DNA of 6,240 nt from Methylobacteriaceae bacterium (GTDB lineage Bacteria > Pseudomonadota > Alphaproteobacteria > Rhizobiales > Beijerinckiaceae), in assembly GCA_031272615.1 (NCBI GenBank), contig JAISTL010000289.1, positions 1 through 6,240 on the forward strand. Direction: 5' to 3'. Shown here piece after piece: positions 1 through 5,232 of this stretch; within the stretch, counting starts at the first letter, position 1, and the number at the start of each line of letters is the position of its first letter. Below the pieces are notes generated by a model. The model searched no databases and had not been told where the DNA came from. It worked only from the letters and a program-made list of their open reading frames with translations. The position numbers and the translations under genes are program-made.

Positions 1-2
1 CG

Positions 3-227
3 GAACGGTTAATTCGGAAGGAAAATGAACCGGATACCGCAACATCGGACAAAAGGTCGCTGTCTCCCGAGGCGCGCCGCGCCCTGGCGGAAGCCGCAAA
101 ACGGCGCGCCGGAACCGACGCCCGCGTCGCCGAACTTCACAGGATTCGAGAGATACGCGGCCGCGACGGGCCGGAGCCTATCCGTTACGAGGATTGGGAG
201 ATCAAGGGCATCGCCTCGGATTTCTGA
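3..227 (+). CDS. DUF1674 / SDHAF4-like protein, C-terminal part (start outside window)
   Basis: This frame is open from the left edge to a TGA at 225-227 and gives 74 residues. No ATG, GTG or TTG occurs in frame, so the start lies upstream of the window. The middle reads LSPEARRALAEAAKRR, typical of alphaproteobacterial DUF1674 proteins. The C-terminus carries the family signature GPEPIRYEDWE followed by KGIASDF and the stop. The eukaryotic relatives (SDHAF4/Sdh8) are small chaperones that bind flavinylated SdhA during succinate dehydrogenase assembly. That role is established for mitochondria; for this bacterial protein it is inference. It converges on hrcA with an 18-bp gap. Family assignment rests on the C-terminal motif and is fairly secure; function is less so. 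Confidence 0.85.
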   Translation, partial: ERLIRKENEPDTATSDKRSLSPEARRALAEAAKRRAGTDARVAELHRIREIRGRDGPEPIRYEDWEIKGIASDF

Positions 228-245
228 CCCCGGGTTTTTTAAGGA

Positions 246-1319
246 TCACCCGCGTTCCATCAGCTTGCTCATCACCTGGGCGGTGTAATCCACCATCGGC
301 ACGATTCGCGCATAATTCAGCCGGGTCGGGCCGATGACGCCGACAACGCCGATGATTTTGCGGTCGGAATCGCGGAAGGGCGACACCACCAGCGACGAAC
401 CCGACAGGGAAAACAGCTTGTTCTCGGACCCGATGAAAATGCGCACGCCTTCGCCGGATTCGCTGCGCGCCAACAGATCGATGACTTCCGTCTGGGTTTC
501 GAGGTCGGCAAACAGCAAACGCACCCGCTCCAGGTCCTCGGCGGCATGGAGGTCATCCAGCAGATTGGCCTGCCCGCGCACGATGAGCTGCCGCCCTCCG
601 GCGGTTTCCACGCTCGCCACCAGCCCCGCCTCGGCCAGCTTTGCCGTCAACCCGTCCAGTTCCTGCTCCACCAGCGCCCGTTCGTCCTTGAGGCGGGCGC
701 GCAGATCGCCCAGGGTCTTGCCGTGGATGCGTGACGCCAGATAATTGCCCGCTTCCACCAGCGCCGAAGACGGCAGCCCGGCGGGCAGGTTCACCAGCCG
801 GTTTTCAACGGCGCCGTCTTCCGAAACCAGAATGACCAGGGCGCGCATCGGGTCGAGGGGAACAAACTCGATGTGTTTCAACCGCACATCGGCCTTGTGC
901 GTCACCACCACCCCCGCGCCCCGCGACAGGCCCGACAGCAGCGACGACGCCTCCGCCAGCGCCGCTTCGTAGTTCTGATGCCGGGACGCCGCCTTGATGT
1001 GCGCTTCGATATGCTGCCGCTCGTTTTGCGGGATGTCGCCGATTTCAAGAATGGCGTCGACGAAAAACCGCAGGCCGAGTTCCGTCGGCAACCGCCCGGC
1101 GCTGGTATGCGGGGCGTAAATCAGCCCGGCCTGTTCCAGGTCGGCCATGACATTGCGGATGGAGGCCGGAGACAGTGACAGCGGCAGAAGACGCGACAAA
1201 TTGCGCGACCCCACCGGTTCCCCGGTTTCGAGATAGTTTTCCACAATTCGACGGAAAATCTCCCGCGAGCGGTCATTCAAACCCGAGCCCTCGGAAGGGG
1301 TAAACAATTCTTTCGCCAT
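246..1319 (-). CDS. hrcA: Heat-inducible transcription repressor HrcA
   Basis: The 357-residue protein matches HrcA throughout, at about the usual length (roughly 340-360). HrcA represses chaperone operons (groESL, often grpE-dnaK) by binding CIRCE operators, and GroEL assists its folding. The N-terminal winged helix spans about residues 14-88: [20 protein letters not shown], a recognition-helix region [17 protein letters not shown] at about 50-66, and the wing [17 protein letters not shown] at 70-86. The central and C-terminal parts fit the GAF-like and dimerisation regions and end with the conserved [18 protein letters not shown]. The ATG at 1319-1317 has a GAGGAG (complement of 1324-1329) four bases upstream. 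In many alphaproteobacteria hrcA is followed by grpE; here the convergent DUF1674 gene follows instead, so hrcA appears monocistronic at its 3' end. No CIRCE element is visible in the window. Confidence 0.97.
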   Translation of the reverse strand: MAKELFTPSEGSGLNDRSREIFRRIVENYLETGEPVGSRNLSRLLPLSLSPASIRNVMADLEQAGLIYAPHTSAGRLPTELGLRFFVDAILEIGDIPQNERQHIEAHIKAASRHQNYEAALAEASSLLSGLSRGAGVVVTHKADVRLKHIEFVPLDPMRALVILVSEDGAVENRLVNLPAGLPSSALVEAGNYLASRIHGKTLGDLRARLKDERALVEQELDGLTAKLAEAGLVASVETAGGRQLIVRGQANLLDDLHAAEDLERVRLLFADLETQTEVIDLLARSESGEGVRIFIGSENKLFSLSGSSLVVSPFRDSDRKIIGVVGVIGPTRLNYARIVPMVDYTAQVMSKLMERG

Positions 1320-1364
1320 GACGCTCCTCGCCGGAAATGCCGCGCCGTCGCACCTGCCGGCGCC

Positions 1365-1393
1365 ATCCTAACACCGGACGCCCTGTCCGGCAA
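1365..1393 (-). promoter_or_regulatory. Predicted sigma70-type promoter of hrcA
   Basis: On the minus strand a -35 TTGCCG (complement of 1388-1393) and a -10 TAGGAT (complement of 1365-1370) are separated by exactly 17 bp. Each matches the consensus at four of six positions. Transcription would start near 1358, giving a leader of about 40 bases before the hrcA ATG. Prediction by eye only. Confidence 0.45.
1374..1390. promoter_or_regulatory. Perfect palindrome CCGGAC-N5-GTCCGG in the hrcA promoter
   Basis: Arms CCGGAC (1374-1379) and GTCCGG (1385-1390) are perfect inverted repeats around a 5-base centre. The palindrome fills most of the predicted -35/-10 spacer and overlaps the -35 box of the hrcA promoter, a place where a bound dimeric repressor would block RNA polymerase. 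It does not resemble CIRCE (TTAGCACTC-N9-GAGTGCTAA). The operator role is inference; in GC-rich DNA a 6-bp inverted repeat can arise by chance. Confidence 0.3.
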
Positions 1394-1462
1394 AGGGCAA
1401 ATTGCTCTCGCCCGCTCCGTCGCGTCCCGACCGCGCTCTCACAACACCGTCATCAAACCCGG

Positions 1463-1490
1463 CGCGCGGCATTTGAACCGGGCGTTTTTC
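1463..1490 (+). terminator. Orphan terminator-like hairpin with T5 tract
   Basis: CGCGCGG (1463-1469) can pair with CCGGGCG (1478-1484), with one G/G mismatch and an 8-base loop, and is followed directly by TTTTT (1485-1489). An alternative 5-bp stem pairs CCCGG at 1458 with CCGGG at 1478. No gene on the plus strand lies upstream, because hrcA points away. It could end a short unannotated transcript or be chance; the stem is short. Confidence 0.25.
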
Positions 1491-1519
1491 CGCCGCCGCG
1501 AGCCGCCCGGAGGTCCTGC

Positions 1520-1548
1520 CTCATGGACACTTCGCCAAGGTCTCATGG
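1520..1548 (+). promoter_or_regulatory. Direct repeat CTCATGG x2, 22-bp period, upstream of fhs promoter
   Basis: CTCATGG occurs at 1520-1526 and again at 1542-1548. The 22-bp period is close to two turns of the DNA helix, and the second copy ends 15 bp before the predicted fhs -35 box. This geometry suits an activator binding the same face of the DNA, but no regulator is known from the sequence and the repeat is short. Confidence 0.25.
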
Positions 1549-1563
1549 CATGCGTGCGGTTGT

Positions 1564-1592
1564 TGTTTTCGACGCCTACTCTTGTTATAAGC
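1564..1592 (+). promoter_or_regulatory. Predicted extended -10 promoter of fhs
   Basis: A -35-like TTGTTT (1564-1569) lies 17 bp upstream of TATAAG (1587-1592). TG one base before the -10 hexamer (1584-1585) makes an extended -10, TGTTATAAG. The predicted start near 1599 leaves a leader of about 60 bases before the fhs start codon. It is the best promoter-like sequence in the intergenic region. Confidence 0.5.
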
Positions 1593-1657
1593 GGGCAAAC
1601 CCGGCGGGGCGACGCCAACCGCAGGACATTCATCACTCATGACAACGGGGAACCACT

Positions 1658-3334
1658 GTGTCCTTTAAATCCGACATTGACATTGCACAGAGCACGCCGC
1701 TGCGGCCGATTGGGGACATCGCCGACTCCGCCGGCATCCCCGCGGACTATCTCGAGCCTTACGGAAAATACAAGGCCAAAATCGCCAATGAATTCCGCGG
1801 CGTTCTGGAGGCCAAACCCGACGGCAAACTGATTCTGGTCACCGCCATCACGCCGACTCCGGCGGGAGAAGGGAAAACCACCACCACCGTCGGGCTCGCC
1901 GACGCGCTGCGCAAAATCGGCAAAAAGAGCATCATCGCGTTGCGCGAACCGTCGCTGGGCCCGGTGTTCGGCGTCAAGGGCGGAGCGGCCGGCGGCGGCT
2001 ATGCCCAGGTGGTTCCGATGGAGGATATCAATCTCCACTTCACCGGTGATTTTCACGCTGTCGGCGCCGCCAACAATCTTCTGGCCGCCATGCTGGACAA
2101 CCACATCTATCAGGGCAACACGGCAGGACTCGACCCGCGCCGCGTCACCTGGCGCCGCGCCGTTGACATGAATGACCGGCAGCTGCGCTTCATCGTCGAC
2201 GGGCTGGGCGGCCGGGTCAACGGCGTCCCGCGGGAAGACGGGTTTGACATCACCGTTGCCAGCGAAATCATGGCGGTGCTGTGTCTTGCCGCCGACATCG
2301 ATGATTTGAAGGCCCGCCTCGCGCGCATCATCGTCGGCTATACCCGGGAGGAAAAACCGGTCACCGCCGGGATGCTCAAGGCGGTCGGCGCCATGGCGGC
2401 GCTGCTGAAAGACGCCCTCAAGCCCAACCTGGTGCAGACTCTGGAAGGCACGCCGGCCTTCATCCACGGCGGCCCCTTCGCCAACATCGCCCATGGCTGC
2501 AACTCGGTCATCGCCACGAAAATGGCCCTCAAGCTCGGCGATTATGCCGTGACCGAGGCCGGTTTCGGCGCCGATCTCGGCGCCGAGAAGTTCCTGGACA
2601 TCAAGTGCCGCGTTTCCGGGCTGAAACCGGCGGCGGTGGTGATCGTCGCCACGGTGCGCGCCCTGAAACACCACGGCGGCGTCGCCAAGGCCGACCTCGC
2701 GGATGAAAACCTCGACGCCCTGGCGCGCGGCCTGCCCAACCTGCTGCAGCATGTGGAAAACATTACCGGCGTGTTCGGCCTGCCGGCGGTGGTGGCGCTC
2801 AATCGCTTCCCCACCGATTCCGACGCCGAACTGGCGCTTGTCGCGGAGCGTTGCCGCGAGCTGAACGTTACGGTCGCGCTCTCCGAGGTGTGGGGCCGGG
2901 GCGGCGCCGGCGGCGTCGAACTCGCTGAAGAGGTGGTACGGCTCTGTGAAATGCCCAACACCTTCACCCAGGCCTATCCGCTGGACATTCCCATCCATGA
3001 AAAGCTCGACGCCGTTGCCCGCAAGGTATACCACGCCGACGGCGTTGACCTCACCGCCGACGCGGCCAAGCAGTGCGCCCAGCTGACGGCGCTGGGCTTC
3101 GACACCCTGCCGGTATGCATGGCCAAAACCCAGTACAGCTTTTCCGACAACGCCGCCCTCACCGGCGCGCCGAAAGATTTCCGCATCACCGTGCGCAATC
3201 TCAAGGTGTCGGCCGGGGCCGGGTTTATCGTGGCGCTCACCGGCGACATCATGACCATGCCGGGGCTTCCCAAGGTTCCTGCGGCGGAAAAAATCGATGT
3301 CGCCTCCGACGGAACCATTTCGGGGCTGTTTTAG
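1658..3334 (+). CDS. fhs: Formate--tetrahydrofolate ligase (10-formyl-THF synthetase)
   Basis: Fhs joins formate to tetrahydrofolate using ATP, giving 10-formyl-THF for purine and one-carbon metabolism; it is a cytosolic enzyme, tetrameric in characterised members. The 558-residue product has the normal length (about 555-560). Visible signatures are the nucleotide-binding loop [11 protein letters not shown] at residues 65-75, [14 protein letters not shown] at 96-109 and [20 protein letters not shown] at 111-130, followed by DFHA. A C-terminal [12 protein letters not shown] sits near 527-538. The start is GTG at 1658, chosen because the family-like sequence begins there and GGGGAA (1647-1652) lies five bases upstream; the ATG at 1639 is in another frame. 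It is transcribed away from hrcA, has its own predicted promoter and an intrinsic terminator just after the stop, so it is probably a single-gene unit. Base composition resembles its neighbours. Confidence 0.97.
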   Translation: MSFKSDIDIAQSTPLRPIGDIADSAGIPADYLEPYGKYKAKIANEFRGVLEAKPDGKLILVTAITPTPAGEGKTTTTVGLADALRKIGKKSIIALREPSLGPVFGVKGGAAGGGYAQVVPMEDINLHFTGDFHAVGAANNLLAAMLDNHIYQGNTAGLDPRRVTWRRAVDMNDRQLRFIVDGLGGRVNGVPREDGFDITVASEIMAVLCLAADIDDLKARLARIIVGYTREEKPVTAGMLKAVGAMAALLKDALKPNLVQTLEGTPAFIHGGPFANIAHGCNSVIATKMALKLGDYAVTEAGFGADLGAEKFLDIKCRVSGLKPAAVVIVATVRALKHHGGVAKADLADENLDALARGLPNLLQHVENITGVFGLPAVVALNRFPTDSDAELALVAERCRELNVTVALSEVWGRGGAGGVELAEEVVRLCEMPNTFTQAYPLDIPIHEKLDAVARKVYHADGVDLTADAAKQCAQLTALGFDTLPVCMAKTQYSFSDNAALTGAPKDFRITVRNLKVSAGAGFIVALTGDIMTMPGLPKVPAAEKIDVASDGTISGLF

Positions 3335-3337
3335 CAG

Positions 3338-3395
3338 ACGCGCTGAACACCCCGACCTGGAACGGACCTAATCTTCCGGTTCAGACGCGTTTTTC
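3338..3395 (+). terminator. Rho-independent terminator of fhs
   Basis: ACGCGCTGAAC (3338-3348) pairs with GTTCAGACGCGT (3379-3390): eleven base pairs with a single bulged A at 3385, followed by a T tract at 3390-3394. The 30-base loop can fold further (GGA at 3364 with TCC at 3375). It starts four bases after the fhs stop codon, exactly where a terminator is expected. Confidence 0.75.
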
Positions 3396-3396
3396 T

Positions 3397-3424
3397 TTGA
3401 CAACGCCTGTATTTTGCGTTTAGC
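3397..3424 (+). promoter_or_regulatory. Possible promoter for rph-rdgB
   Basis: A perfect -35 consensus TTGACA (3397-3402) lies two bases after the T tract of the fhs terminator. The best -10 candidates are weak: TTTAGC at 3419-3424 (16-bp spacer) or TTAGCA at 3420-3425 (17-bp spacer). If used, the rph leader would be about 180 bases and would include the hairpin at 3438 and the repeat element at 3501. The -35 box is convincing, the -10 is not. Confidence 0.35.
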
Positions 3425-3437
3425 ACGCCGAGCAAGG

Positions 3438-3463
3438 GGTTTCGGTTCGGCAGACCGTAAACC
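3438..3463 (+). promoter_or_regulatory. Stable hairpin in the rph upstream region
   Basis: GGTTTCGGT (3438-3446) pairs with ACCGTAAACC (3454-3463) over nine base pairs with one bulged T, around the 7-base loop TCGGCAG. No T tract follows, so it is not an intrinsic terminator. It would lie in the leader of a transcript started at the predicted promoter just upstream. Role unknown. Confidence 0.35.
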
Positions 3464-3500
3464 GGAGTTATTCATGAGATCCGGAGAGGAACGATTGAGG

Positions 3501-3558
3501 ATTGAGGATTTTGGATGGCCACGCTGAATTCCAAAACCAAAATCTGAAATTCCTTTTT
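3501..3558 (+). repeat. Interspersed AT-rich inverted-repeat element, copy A
   Basis: A left arm containing GATTTTGG (3507-3514), preceded by two tandem GATTGAG units (3493-3506), faces a right arm CCAAAATCTGAAATTC (3537-3552), with a T5 tract at 3554-3558. The 16-base right arm is identical to that of copy B at 5192-5207, and in both copies a T tract follows the arm. The AT-rich sequence contrasts with the GC-rich genes around it. It sits 55 bases before the rph start codon. Copy A has a much shorter centre than copy B, so it may be a deleted or degraded member. Family identity is unknown. Confidence 0.55.
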
Positions 3559-3612
3559 GCCTTTCCGGTAACCGATGTCTCGAATGAGGCTGATCATAAG
3601 GGAGTTGTCTCC

Positions 3613-4332
3613 ATGCGTCCTTCACAACGGGCTTTGGACCAGATGCGTACCGTCACTCTGCAGCGGGGGGTTGCTCCCTTCGCCGAGGGGTCGTGCATGG
3701 TGTCCTTCGGCGACACCAAGGTGTTGTGTACCGCCTCGCTGGAGGAGAAACCGCCCCTGTGGCTGCGCGGCGCCGGCAAGGGCTGGGTGACGGCGGAATA
3801 CGCCATGCTGCCCCGCGCCACTCTGGAGCGCAAAAAGCGCGAGGGAACCTCGGGCAGGCTCTCCGGCCGCACCCAGGAGATTCAGCGCCTCATCGGCCGC
3901 TCTTTGCGCGCAGTCACCAACTTGCCGGCCATCGGCGAACGCCAGATTATCCTTGACTGCGATGTGCTGCAGGCTGACGGCGGCACCCGCACCGCTTCCG
4001 TCACCGGCGCCTGGGTGGCGCTGTGGGAGTGCGTCCAGTGGATGCAGAAGCGGTCGATGATTTCCCTCAACCCGCTGCGTGACCACGTCGCCGCCGTGTC
4101 CTGCGGCATTGTCAACGGCGAGGTGGTTCTCGACCTCGAATACCAGGAGGATTCCACGGCGGAAACCGACGCCAATTTCGTTCTCACCGGTTCGGGCGGG
4201 TTGGTGGAGGTTCAGGCCACCGCCGAGGGCAAGCCCTTCAGCGAAGAGGAATTCAATGCCATGCTCGGGTTGGCCCGCAAGGGCATCGCCGACCTCATCG
4301 AACTGCAGAAGAAGGTGATCCATGGCGCCTGA
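3613..4332 (+). CDS. rph: Ribonuclease PH
   Basis: RNase PH is a phosphate-dependent 3'-5' exoribonuclease that trims tRNA precursor 3' ends; it acts as a hexameric ring in the cytosol. The 239-residue protein matches the family over its full length: [19 protein letters not shown] at the start, [14 protein letters not shown] at 32-45, [15 protein letters not shown] at 85-99 with the phosphate-binding Arg86, [20 protein letters not shown] at 114-133, and [16 protein letters not shown] at 174-189 with the expected catalytic Asp180 and Asp186. The ATG at 3613 is chosen because AAGGGAG (3598-3604) lies eight bases upstream and family similarity begins exactly there. The frame stays open upstream to an ATG at 3502, but that extension would translate the repeat element. 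The stop overlaps the rdgB start by 11 bp, indicating translational coupling. No key residue is missing. Confidence 0.97.
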   Translation: MRPSQRALDQMRTVTLQRGVAPFAEGSCMVSFGDTKVLCTASLEEKPPLWLRGAGKGWVTAEYAMLPRATLERKKREGTSGRLSGRTQEIQRLIGRSLRAVTNLPAIGERQIILDCDVLQADGGTRTASVTGAWVALWECVQWMQKRSMISLNPLRDHVAAVSCGIVNGEVVLDLEYQEDSTAETDANFVLTGSGGLVEVQATAEGKPFSEEEFNAMLGLARKGIADLIELQKKVIHGA

Positions 4333-5065
4333 CCCCTCCCGTCGCCGACTTTCCGGCAAGCTGGTGATTGCCACCCACAACGCCGGCAAACTCCGGGAAA
4401 TGCGGGAGTTTTTCGCGCCCTTCGGCGTGGAGGCGATCTCCGCCGGGGAGCTGGGCCTTCCGGAACCGGAGGAAACCGGCTTCATGTTTTCGCAGAACGC
4501 CGCCATCAAGGCTCAAGCGGCGTCCGGCGCCACCGGGCTTCCGGCGCTGGCCGACGACTCGGGCCTCTGTGTCGACGCCCTCGACGGCGCGCCGGGTCTG
4601 CATTCGGCTGATTTTGCCGGAGTTCCGCGGGATTTTGCCCGCGCCATGGAGCTGTTGAAAGACGAACTGCTGCGCCGCGGCGTCGCGCTCGGCTCCAAAG
4701 CCAAGGCACACTTCGTGCCGGCGTTGATCGTGCACTGGCTGCTGCGCCGCGGCGTCGCGCTCGGCCCCCAGACCAAGGCGCATTTCGTGTCGGCGTTGAT
4801 CGTGCACTGGCCCGACGGGCAGGAGGCGCTGTTTGAAGGCCGGGTATTCGGACATGTGGTGTGGCCGCCCCGCGGCAGCCACGGCTTCGGTTATGACCCG
4901 ATGTTCGTGCCCAACGGCTTCACCCGCACCTTCGGCGAGCTCACCCCGGAGGAAAAGCACGGGATTGACTGGGCCAGGGTGGATTGGACCCGTCCGGATG
5001 CCGCCGGCCTGTCCCACCGGGCGCGGGCGTTGCTGTTGATGGCCGCCGCCTGCCTGCGGCCGTGA
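4322..5065 (+). CDS. rdgB: XTP/dITP pyrophosphatase (RdgB/HAM1) with internal 24-residue duplication
   Basis: RdgB hydrolyses dITP, ITP and XTP to monophosphates and so keeps deaminated purines out of DNA and RNA. Family motifs are intact: [11 protein letters not shown] at 17-27, [15 protein letters not shown] at 50-64, [20 protein letters not shown] at 76-95, GFGYDPMF at 188-195 and LSHRARA at 230-236. The product has 247 residues against about 200 for typical members. Most of the excess comes from a 24-residue segment, [20 protein letters not shown], present twice in tandem at 116-139 and 140-163; without it the protein would have 223 residues. The duplicated part covers the end of a helix and a predicted core beta strand, outside the listed substrate motifs. 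The start ATG overlaps the end of rph and has AAGG (4312-4315) six bases upstream. The frame is intact, so the protein is probably made; whether it is fully active is uncertain. Confidence 0.95.
   Translation: MAPDPSRRRLSGKLVIATHNAGKLREMREFFAPFGVEAISAGELGLPEPEETGFMFSQNAAIKAQAASGATGLPALADDSGLCVDALDGAPGLHSADFAGVPRDFARAMELLKDELLRRGVALGSKAKAHFVPALIVHWLLRRGVALGPQTKAHFVSALIVHWPDGQEALFEGRVFGHVVWPPRGSHGFGYDPMFVPNGFTRTFGELTPEEKHGIDWARVDWTRPDAAGLSHRARALLLMAAACLRP
4667..4810 (+). repeat. 72-bp in-frame tandem duplication within rdgB
   Basis: Two directly adjacent 72-bp copies occupy 4667-4738 and 4739-4810. Aligned by eye they differ at 7 of 72 positions, and 20 of 24 encoded residues are identical (differences S/P, K/Q, A/T and P/S). 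The first 27 bases of the copies are identical, as are the last 17. The length, a multiple of three, preserves the reading frame. The divergence suggests the duplication is not very recent and argues against an assembly artefact. Confidence 0.95.
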
Positions 5066-5095
5066 ACGCGGGGACATGACTGATTGTTGATTTTG

Positions 5096-5213
5096 GAATT
5101 TGGATTTTGGATTGTAGATATTGGAGTTGCGATCCGCCGGTTCATCACGCCGGGTTCGACATCTGAAACCCTTGCCCGGTGACGCGCCAATCCAAAATCT
5201 GAAATTCTTTTTT
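5096..5213 (+). repeat. Interspersed AT-rich inverted-repeat element, copy B
   Basis: The left arm GAATTTGGATTTTGGATTG (5096-5114) is the inverse of the right arm at 5188-5207, with 18 of 20 aligned positions agreeing and one unpaired base. A T6 tract follows at 5208-5213. The 73-base centre contains a nested inverted repeat, CCGGG near 5150 with CCCGG near 5175, so the whole element could fold into one long hairpin. The right arm shares CCAAAATCTGAAATTC exactly with copy A. It lies between the rdgB stop and the regB start, 19 bases before the latter. Transcribed, it might end the rph-rdgB message or form a structured regB leader; the AT-rich stem and long loop make it a non-classical terminator. 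Confidence 0.6.
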
Positions 5214-5232
5214 CGCCCCGCGGAGGCAACCG

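Larger units (their letters stand above)
1320..1657. other. Divergent intergenic region hrcA / fhs
   Basis: This 338-bp stretch separates the divergent hrcA and fhs starts. I see no credible protein-coding gene in it: short open frames here lack ribosome sites and family-like sequence. It holds a predicted hrcA promoter with a palindrome, a terminator-like hairpin at 1463-1490, a pair of CTCATGG direct repeats at 1520-1548 and a predicted extended -10 promoter for fhs at 1564-1592. No CIRCE element, tRNA or recognisable riboswitch was found. A small RNA cannot be excluded. Confidence 0.6.

Noticed and set aside
228..252. Possible bidirectional terminator between DUF1674 and hrcA (CGGGT at 231, ACCCG at 248, T6 at 235-240)
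   Set aside because: The T run lies in the loop rather than after the stem, and the alternative stem CCTCGG/CCCGGG contains a mismatch and a wobble pair.
25..288. 87-residue plus-strand frame starting with ATG at 25
   Set aside because: It overlaps the DUF1674 frame and the end of hrcA, and its sequence is not family-like. The alternative frame ending at 227 carries the recognisable motif.
1471..1490. GGTTCAAAT on the minus strand, like a tRNA T-loop
   Set aside because: The flanking bases do not form the T stem, and no anticodon or acceptor arms can be found.
1593..1657. Folate-sensing riboswitch in the fhs leader
   Set aside because: The predicted leader is only about 60 bases, with just a 4-bp hairpin and no recognisable THF riboswitch core.
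1637..3034. 465-residue minus-strand open frame antisense to fhs
   Set aside because: It mirrors the strongly conserved fhs gene. Its length is a by-product of GC-rich codon use, and it lacks recognisable domains.
3420..3446. TTTAGCACGCC resembling a CIRCE half-site
   Set aside because: Only about seven bases match the left half of CIRCE, and no GAGTGCTAA partner lies at the required spacing.
3502..3612. 37-residue N-terminal extension of rph
   Set aside because: It would translate the AT-rich repeat element. RNase PH similarity begins at the ATG at 3613, which has a good ribosome site.
3622..4509. 295-residue minus-strand frame antisense to rph and rdgB
   Set aside because: It is an antisense shadow of two well-supported genes with no recognisable protein sequence.
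5041..5061. GGCCGC/GCGGCC hairpin at the end of rdgB
   Set aside because: It lies within coding sequence and no T tract follows, so it does not look like an intrinsic terminator.
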